Shown piece by piece: positions 54,100 through 61,047 of a stretch of DNA of 64,000 bases; the first letter of the stretch is position 1, and each line of letters begins with the position of its first letter. Below the pieces are notes generated by a model. It saw nothing but the letters and a program-made list of their open reading frames with translations, was not told where the DNA came from and made no database searches. A program made the position numbers and the translations under genes. Origin of the DNA: Nostoc sp. XA010 (GTDB lineage: Bacteria > Cyanobacteriota > Cyanobacteriia > Cyanobacteriales > Nostocaceae); NCBI RefSeq assembly GCF_020829625.1, contig NZ_JAIVFX010000014.1, positions 62,001-126,000 of the forward strand. Reading direction: 5' to 3'.

Positions 54100-54795
54100 C
54101 TACTTGTTGTACCAAGCTTTCCGCCACTGTTGCATTTCTTTAATTTCTATCTCTTGGGCTTTAACAATTTCTTGGGCTAATTTCTTGATTTCAGGGCGCT
54201 TAGACTTACTTAAGGCATCTTGCGCCATTGTTACAGCCCCTTCATGGTGAGGAATCATCGCATTGATAAAGCGCAGATCAAACTCCGCATCGGCTGCACC
54301 TAAATCCTGACTCATCATCATAGTTTTCATTTGATCAGACGACATTTCCATCATGTGGCCCATTTGACTGTTGTAAGCCATTGGTTTATCTCCCGCCTTG
54401 GGATACCAAGCTTGTCGCCACTGCTTCATCTGAGTGATTTCTTGGTTTTGCGATTTGATGATATTGTCTGCTAGCTTTTTGATTTCAGGACGTTTTGATT
54501 TCTGCTGCGCTTCTTTAGCCATTTCCACAGCCCCTTGATGGTGCGGTATCATAGCGTCGATAAATCGTAAATCAAAATTAGCATCGGCTGGGCCTAAATC
54601 CATTCCCATACTGTGATTCATGCCACCACCGTGATTCATCATCTGCTTGTCATTAGCATTAGTGACAGTTTCCTTTAGGGCTTGGCTTTCGTTCTGGGAA
54701 GCAGTATTGGTACATCCTGTGATTAACCCACCGGCTGAAGCGATCGCACTCAAGGTTAACGCCAAAAACCCATTCCTCAAAGATAGCAGTTGCAT
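54100..54795 (-). CDS. Tandem DUF305 lipoprotein (CopM-like)
   Basis: 231 residues from ATG 54795, chosen for its AGGTGA site five bases upstream; GTG 54804 is also possible. A lipobox (LITGC) is followed by two DUF305 copies: DAMIPHHQGAVEMAKEAQQK and NAMIPHHEGAVTMAQDALSK, each ending in QWRQAWY or QWRKAWY. The linker is Met-rich (MGHMMEMSSDQMKTMMMS), suited to Cu(I). Synechocystis CopM, a periplasmic copper-binding protein, is a DUF305 protein by my memory. The box at 54853 suggests it is induced with the pump. Confidence 0.82.
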   Translation of the reverse strand: MQLLSLRNGFLALTLSAIASAGGLITGCTNTASQNESQALKETVTNANDKQMMNHGGGMNHSMGMDLGPADANFDLRFIDAMIPHHQGAVEMAKEAQQKSKRPEIKKLADNIIKSQNQEITQMKQWRQAWYPKAGDKPMAYNSQMGHMMEMSSDQMKTMMMSQDLGAADAEFDLRFINAMIPHHEGAVTMAQDALSKSKRPEIKKLAQEIVKAQEIEIKEMQQWRKAWYNK

Positions 54796-54852
54796 AAATC
54801 TCACCTAACAGTTTCCTAATTCTATATTTACTTCTTAGCTTTGCAGCCAGAA

Positions 54853-54869
54853 ATGAAATTAGGATGAAA
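54853..54869 (-). promoter_or_regulatory. TTTCAT-N5-TTTCAT box upstream of the DUF305 gene
   Basis: The same TTTCATCCTAATTTCAT as at 53994, about 58 bp before the DUF305 gene start. The shared 17 bp sits inside a longer identical stretch (AAATGAAATTAGGATGAAAT on plus). This supports a common regulator. Confidence 0.6.
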
Positions 54870-54873
54870 TCTA

Positions 54874-54908
54874 AAGAACCCCAACTTCTCTGAGAAATCG
54901 GGGTTCTT
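54874..54908. terminator. Hairpin downstream of the dynamin/J-domain gene
   Basis: AAGAACCCC and GGGGTTCTT enclose a loop that itself has CTTCTCTGAGAAA pairing. It lies just past the stop of the minus-strand gene at 54914 and has T-rich ends. Terminator by position. Confidence 0.6.
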
Positions 54909-54913
54909 GTTGT

Positions 54914-57130
54914 TCATTTATCACTCAAAGTTGTGTAAGCTTCATTTACTAAGTGCATTTTCTCTTGTGCTTGTTTTAGCAGTTGTGGCTGATTCACAAA
55001 CAAATCTGGATGCCATTTTTTTACTAAAGTTCGATAAGCCTGCTTTACCTCAGCCTGAGAAGCATTTGTTTGCAATCCTAAAATGCTGTAGGCGCTAGTA
55101 ATCTTATCTTTTTCAGTCTGGGTTTTTGGTTGGTTGGGTGCTTTGTTGCTTTGAGTTGTATTTTGCTGTTTGCTAGTTTGAGAACCAGGCGATGATATCT
55201 CTGCTTTCATTCGCGCTATTTCCTCATTGAGTTCCCACTCACGAAATTTCGCCTCTACCTCTTCTGGACGTGGAGAGGGAGAAGCTTTTGGCGGTGGAGA
55301 AACAGATTTTACCCTTGTCTGAGTATTCTTAGCAGTATTTTCCTGTTGTTGCTTAACACCAGGATCTTTTTTAGGAGAACTTTCAACTCTCTCTGGCTGT
55401 GGTGAATATTTTCTATTGGTATTATTGTATTTAGGTATTTCTTTATAAGGTTGATGATTTGAAGATATTTTGACTTTTTCTAACTCTCGTAGCAACTGAT
55501 TAAAACCGTTTTGCAATTGCTGCAAACTTTCACGTTTTTTAGTAATTTCTAGCGGCTCTTGACTAATTTCAAAACAAATTACTTTTTGGGCTTTCTGTTC
55601 ATATTCCGTCAAAATAGATAACCCTTGACTACTGAAGCCAGATAAATAATCTTCAATTGCAGTTATACAAAGTTTAGCAACTTCCTGATCATAAGATTCC
55701 TTTGCTAATTGATCGTCTTGTTTTTGGATATTCTTGTTTAGCAGATAAGAAATACTCCCGACGACAGCAGCACCCACTGGGCCACCTAACAACCAACCAA
55801 TACCACCACCAACAGCGATGGAACCAGGTTCACTCAAATCATCAGTATTGCTTGGCTTTGATGGTAATATTACTTGTGGTTCGCTAGGAAAGGGAATTAT
55901 TAAATCTTGCGGTCGTTCTTCTTGAAAAAACTCGTAAGCTTGATAAAGCCATTTCACCGCAGCAAATTTTAATTGGGCTAGGTCTTTTTTAAGAGTATTT
56001 GTTTGCCAATATTTAAAGTTATTTTCTACCAATGCAACTGCCGCATCAGCTTGATATTTTGTGAGTAATTTGGGTAATGCTAGCCAATCACGTAACTCTC
56101 CCACACTAGTAGAAAAACCTTTATAGATTAAATTAGCGGCTTTTCGTTTAATTTCAACTTTGCTGTTCTCTTTATCATCAAAGGATTTTATTTCAAGAAC
56201 AATCGGGTCAATTTTAGCTTTTAATGAGTATTGCATTTCAGAAGCGATCGCTTGCACCCTTGGCAAACTTACATTACCACGATTTGGTTGCAAAATCCCT
56301 ACAATATTTTGCAAAGCTGTTTCAAAAGCCACTAAACCGCTACTATTAGCAGCAGCAACATCGCCTTTTAATCTAGCTCTTAAAGCAGGTAAAGCATCAA
56401 CGCGATATAAATTGCTAAAATCTGGAGGTAATTCGGCTCGAAAGCTTTCTGCAACAAACAGCAAGCGATTTTGAACCTGTTTTTGCTCGTCGGGTTCGAG
56501 TAAGTTAAGAAAATTAGCGACAAAAACAACTGTTTTAATACCGCGATCTAATAGCCAATCTCGTAAGTTTTCCCGCTCACCTAAAGTCATTAACTTACGT
56601 GCATCTAATAATTGTATAACTAAATCTGCACTTAAAAGTTGTTCTCGGACTAAATTATCTTGTTCATCTCTATCATTCGTTCCCGGTAAATCAAGAAATT
56701 CTACACCTGTTTCTAAGAAGGGATGCGGACAAAAAATTTCTACAGATGCTACATCTTTTCGCATCTGCCTATTGCCATCAAGAATTGCAAATTGTTGTAA
56801 AACTTCTGTGCCACTGCGATAGACTTCTGTACCGTCTACCAACATGATGCGAGTTTGCACATCAGAACCATACTTGACAGTAATTGCTGTGCCTGTAGTG
56901 GGAATTAAATCAATTGGTAAGGTGCGATTCCCTAGCATGGCATTAAGTAAGGTAGATTTGCCATGATTAAAAGGGCCAAATACCGCAATCCGAAAGCTAG
57001 GATTAACGAGATGATTGCAGATGGTAATTATATCTTGATGCAGTTGCGATTTGCGTTCTAAATTCAGTAATGCAGATACAGATTTAAGAGAATCTGCTAA
57101 ATCCTTATAACCTTCATACTGTTGTTGCAT
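54914..57130 (-). CDS. Dynamin-like GTPase with C-terminal J domain
   Basis: 738 residues. An N-terminal dynamin-type GTPase has P-loop GPFNHGKSTLLNAML (residues 52-66), switch threonines at PTTGTA and the G3 motif DLPGTND. G4 is unusual (VANFLN, with no final Asp). A hydrophobic hairpin (GGGIGWLLGGPVGAAVVGSI, about 440-475) is the likely membrane paddle. After a Ser/Pro/Gln-rich linker, the last 65 residues are a J domain with HPD in KKWHPDLF. It stands 122 bp downstream of a second dynamin-like gene. The J domain would recruit Hsp70; this is inference from the motif. Confidence 0.87.
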   Translation of the reverse strand: MQQQYEGYKDLADSLKSVSALLNLERKSQLHQDIITICNHLVNPSFRIAVFGPFNHGKSTLLNAMLGNRTLPIDLIPTTGTAITVKYGSDVQTRIMLVDGTEVYRSGTEVLQQFAILDGNRQMRKDVASVEIFCPHPFLETGVEFLDLPGTNDRDEQDNLVREQLLSADLVIQLLDARKLMTLGERENLRDWLLDRGIKTVVFVANFLNLLEPDEQKQVQNRLLFVAESFRAELPPDFSNLYRVDALPALRARLKGDVAAANSSGLVAFETALQNIVGILQPNRGNVSLPRVQAIASEMQYSLKAKIDPIVLEIKSFDDKENSKVEIKRKAANLIYKGFSTSVGELRDWLALPKLLTKYQADAAVALVENNFKYWQTNTLKKDLAQLKFAAVKWLYQAYEFFQEERPQDLIIPFPSEPQVILPSKPSNTDDLSEPGSIAVGGGIGWLLGGPVGAAVVGSISYLLNKNIQKQDDQLAKESYDQEVAKLCITAIEDYLSGFSSQGLSILTEYEQKAQKVICFEISQEPLEITKKRESLQQLQNGFNQLLRELEKVKISSNHQPYKEIPKYNNTNRKYSPQPERVESSPKKDPGVKQQQENTAKNTQTRVKSVSPPPKASPSPRPEEVEAKFREWELNEEIARMKAEISSPGSQTSKQQNTTQSNKAPNQPKTQTEKDKITSAYSILGLQTNASQAEVKQAYRTLVKKWHPDLFVNQPQLLKQAQEKMHLVNEAYTTLSDK

Positions 57131-57137
57131 AGTTCCT

Positions 57138-57236
57138 CGTTCCCAGTCTCCGCCTGGTAATGCAATTACCTCACATTCTTATAGTTATGGAAGGCGGAGC
57201 CTCCCAGTAGGTATTCCCAGCCAGAAGCTGGGAACG
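57138..57236. repeat. Inverted-repeat unit between the two dynamin genes
   Basis: CGTTCCCAG at the left and CTGGGAACG at the right are inverted copies about 99 bp apart, with CCGCCTGG and GGCGGAGCC inside. It is a dispersed hairpin repeat of a type common in Nostoc; it may act as an RNA processing or termination site. Confidence 0.55.
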
Positions 57237-57252
57237 AAAGTAATGAGATTTA

Positions 57253-59333
57253 TCAACTATAATAAGCTAATAAATTGCTATACGCGGCCTCAATTTTTTG
57301 CAACTGAGCTATTACATCTTTCTGTAAGTTTTTTAAACGCTTGAACTCACCCTCACGATTGATTTCACGGGTTTGTTTCTGCTTGACTAGATTATCTAAT
57401 TCAGATTTTCGAGAGAGAATATCATCATTAATCCGCTTACCCACTTCTCTTTCGTAAGAGTCAAAACACTCTTTTACAGCATTGTATACAACCTGAGATT
57501 GCTCATGTGCGATTTGAGGGAGATGTTTAACTAACTCTTTCTTCGCTGTTTTAACTAACTCTTTACGCGCTTGATCTGCTTGCAAAAATCCAATTCCTAA
57601 ACCTAGCAGCGCAAACCCGATGGGGCCAAGAAAAATACCTGTCACTGCCGAAATTATCCCACCAATGCCAATTACAGTAAAGTAGTTTAACAAGATATTT
57701 TTCCAATCAAATCCGGCTCCGGCTAGTGCCAAACCAGCAAGATTTCCGTTAGATATTGATAACAATCCCATTGCCCATTTTGCCCAGCCAGGAGATTTAT
57801 CATCTTCAGCAGTAGTTGTGGTATTTACTTTTACATCTTGTCCAGTGAGCTTTTCTGTTATTTTATCTGTAACTTGACTGTAAGACGCGCCATATTGTGC
57901 AGCACTGCGAGAAAGTTCTTTAAAAGCTGCATTGATATCTTTTTCAGCAGTTAATGTCCAAGCAGCAGATTTGTCAGTGATATATTGCTCAAAGGCTTTT
58001 TGCAGTGCGGTGTTAAATGCTTCTCGTTTACCACTACTGAGAAAATCAAACAAATTTAATTCCGGCTGATAGCGCAAGAAATCGGTTTCAAAGGTATTAC
58101 CTAAGTTTAAAACGTAGCTGCGAAAAGATTCGGAAATCGTTCTTGCTTGAGTGTCTCTGGTATTGATAATTTCTTTTTGAAATTCATCTCGAATACCTGT
58201 GAGTTTGTTAAACTCTGGTTCTACTGAATCAATCCGTTTTTTTAATTCATTTACATCTTGATCAAGTAATGGTATACGTCTAGCAACTGCTTCGCGGGTA
58301 TGATTGCAGGCAAGTCTTGCTAAGGTTCTCACTTGACGGAGTTCTGCGATCGCACGTTCTCTGGTAAGAAAAGTATTAAGCGAATCCATAAACTTCGGAA
58401 AGCCAGTCCCCTCTAAATCAGCTTGGGGATTTTTTAACCGTCGTCTGAGTGCTTGAATTGACGAAAGCTCAAACACTCGTTCGTCATAAATATTCTGACC
58501 TTCTACAGTACAATATTCTGCTAAATTCGCGTTAAAGACTTGCCGCAATCTATTCTCTGATGCTTGTAATTCTTCAACATCATCAGGATCAATCAATGAT
58601 TCTCGTACTTGATCCCAAGCGTTAACTAAGAAGAAAACTGTCAATCCTCGACCTTTGATATAATTTTCTAAGTAGCGACGCTCACCCAAGGTACAAGGTT
58701 GAGAAGCTCTCATCACAAACAAAATTGCATGGCAGTTGTTTACATAACCCAAAGATAATTCGTTTCGCGCTTCTGTATCATTCAATCCCGGACTATCGAC
58801 AATTTCAATTCCTTTTTCTAGTAGCGTTAAGGGATATTCAACTACTGCATAATCAACATCAGGAAATGCTTGTTTTTTCTCCTGCTCTAGTTTTTTAGCT
58901 TCAGCCGGATCAATGGTATATTTATATTTAAAGTTCTGAAAGTCTAGCTGTTGTGGGCTTTTTTCATCATTAAAATGAATGGTAACTTTCTTTTCTGGGC
59001 CATAGCGTAGAACTGTTAACACTGCGGTACAAGGGTAACATCGCTCGGTAATAAGTTTTCTCCAATTAAGGCATTAAGAAACGTACTTTTTCCGCGTTTC
59101 ATATCGCCTAATACTAAAAGGCGAAATACACCTTGGCGGAGGTTTTTACTAGCTATTGTAATATCTTCAATATCTCGCTCTAAACTGAGTTTTCCTGATG
59201 AAGAGTCTCCAGCCAACTCAGCTTGGTTAATTGTTTGGGCTAGTTTACTCAAACATACAGAAATCTCCGATCGCACTTGAGCAACCCGCTCTAAATCTTG
59301 GATAAATCTGTCAGTTGCTACTTGCTCAGTCAT
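57253..59333 (-). pseudogene. BDLP-type dynamin-like GTPase with one-base frameshift
   Basis: Two frames cover one gene. The first (ATG 59333) reads 105 residues with P-loop LGDMKRGKSTFLNALIG, and ends LLPSDVTLVPQC-stop. The second (from about 59022) continues MLTVLRYGPEKKVTIHF with G3 motif DSPGLND and G4 NAWD, to SNLLAYYS. The break is at a GGG run (59033-59035): one extra G (C on the coding strand) restores DVTPCTAVLTVLRYG. The corrected gene would encode 693 residues, which is the length of N. punctiforme BDLP as I remember it. A paddle of two hydrophobic helices is seen near residues 560-620. It is a real mutation or a sequencing error. Confidence 0.85.
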
Positions 59334-59530
59334 AACAATACACCTTAATTAAAGATTGGTTTTTTTAGATTCCAAAAATATATAGAGTTTGCTACCACAA
59401 AATGCACCTGCTTTCCAGAATCAATGCGAAGTGCCTAACTACTAAGGTGTAATCGCGCGATGCCTGCAAAGGGCTACGCCTACGCAAGGGGCATCATTCA
59501 CTGTAATAAATGATGCCTAATTTTTGCCTG

Positions 59531-59923
59531 TTACGCCGTCTGTTTAGAAGTTGCTTTTAAGTCTGCGGTCGATTTTAACCGGGTGATGGTGGCTTTACGA
59601 ATGCGCTCGCTCTTGCGTACTCCGCCTGTCATCTCGTATTCCCGGCTGTCTTTGCCATACTTCAACGCTACACCACTAACCAAGCGCTCTGAGGTTTCCC
59701 GAATGGTCTTTTCAAGCGTTTCTATTTGTTCCTTTGCTGAGTCAATGGCAGTTAGCATCATATTATACTGGTCAATCTGGTTGCGGAGTTGCCCGGTTAA
59801 CTCGGTTAAATGGTTTAAGCTGATCGAATCACCAAAGTCGAGGCTGGAATTAATCGATTTAAATCCGATTACTCTCTGTTCGGTTTTTTCTAGCACGGTA
59901 GAGCTTCTTTTTTGGCGTGACAT
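59531..59923 (-). CDS. Small conserved coiled-coil-like protein
   Basis: 130 residues from ATG 59923. The frame stays open further upstream to 60286 only because it runs through the 21-bp repeats. The middle has a long amphipathic helix (YNMMLTAIDSAKEQIETLEK) and the C-terminus is basic (GVRKSERIRKATITRLKS). I recognise it only as a cyanobacterial hypothetical type. Function unknown. Confidence 0.6.
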   Translation of the reverse strand: MSRQKRSSTVLEKTEQRVIGFKSINSSLDFGDSISLNHLTELTGQLRNQIDQYNMMLTAIDSAKEQIETLEKTIRETSERLVSGVALKYGKDSREYEMTGGVRKSERIRKATITRLKSTADLKATSKQTA

Positions 59924-60068
59924 CAATGCAGACTTTTTACTAAACTTTATCTTTCTAGAGTGTCTCAACGGAACGGTATAGTGGTTCAGTAAAGCTTGCA
60001 GAAAAAGGTGTTTTTTGTAATAAGATTGGATTATTAGCTCAGTAATTACACGATAAAAGACTTGTGTT

Positions 60069-60291
60069 GTGAACCAATAAGCTCGTGTTGTGAACCAATA
60101 AGCTCGTGTTCTGAACCAATAAGCTCGTGTTCTGAACGAATAAGCTCGTGTTCTGAACGAATAAGCTCGTGTTCTGAACGAATAAGCTCCTGTTCTGAAT
60201 GAATAAGCTCCTGTTCTGAATGAATAAGCTCGTGTTCTGAACGAATAAGCTCCTGTTCTGAATGAATAAGCTCGTGTTCTGAACAAATATC
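60069..60291. repeat. 21-bp tandem repeat array, about 10.5 units
   Basis: Units of CTGAACGAATAAGCTCGTGT plus one base, with changes at three places (GAACC/GAACG/GAATG, CTCGTG/CTCCTG). Read across unit borders each contains GTTC-T-GAAC, an inverted repeat. It lies between a small minus-strand gene and a repeat-rich gap. It keeps the minus frame open as FRTRAYS heptads, which I do not call coding. Confidence 0.85.
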
Positions 60292-61047
60292 AAATCTGGG
60301 TAATTAGTTATATATTTCCCACAGTCATTGCACCCCACACGCCAGATATCCACTTGGGGAGACCCCAAGACCGCACTGGCTCCCCTTAGCATCGGCTACG
60401 GTGTACACACAAGTTTTGCCGCAGCCATATCTTTATTGATAAATCTCGCACTGCGTTTTTATTCCGCCTCGGAATGAATTCCGAGTCTCATAGCTAAAGT
60501 CCACTCAAGTGGACTGAATGATTAATTTAGTCTACAAAGCGTGGACTTCAGCTATGAGCCGCCGAACTTTAGTTTTGGGCAGTATGTTGGTGACTGTGAC
60601 AGTTTCACTCTAAGAAAAATGGTAAAAGATTTGAAACGTATGTGGACAGCACTTGTGTGTACACCGTAGCCTTATTCTTGGGGCTACGGTGTATACACAA
60701 GTCTGAAATGGCTGATTAACCAAGACCCCACCCTAACCCTCCCCTTATAAAGGGGAGGGAACTAGATTTCTTGTTTTAATGCATCGGAGGGATTAAGGGG
60801 GGTAATTTGACTTGTGTATACACGGTAGATTCTTGGGGAGGGGAGATAAAGCGTAGCTTTGGCGGGGTGGGGTGATTCAGGTTTAATAAGTAATCAAGCG
60901 GACATGACATAACATATAAAACTCATATTTGAAATATATCTAGTACGCTATGGCGGAAATAGAGCAACCATTTAGAATCTCTAAAGAGCTTATTCCATAA
61001 TACTTTTGACTTTTAACTTTTGAATGCGTGACTTCCGCCTTGCGGTA
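60292..61047. other. Repeat-rich intergenic region
   Basis: About 750 bp without a gene. Four copies of a 20-21-bp word, ACTTGTGTRTACACCGTAGC, stand in alternating orientation (60394, 60651, 60682, 60810). The inner two form a 21-bp stem with one mismatch around a 10-base loop. A copy of the dispersed repeat of 8772 lies inverted at 60844-60900. CTCAAGTGGACT and AGTCCACTC-like hairpins stand near 60500. The whole looks like several nested non-autonomous elements. Confidence 0.6.

Noticed and set aside
59924..60286. N-terminal extension FRTRAYS of the small coiled-coil protein
   Set aside because: This stretch is the 21-bp array read as codons plus a non-repeat leader; the conserved part begins at ATG 59923.
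60069..60291. CRISPR array
   Set aside because: The units are contiguous 21-bp copies with no unique spacers between repeats, and no cas gene is near. The same holds for the arrays at 941 and 22708.
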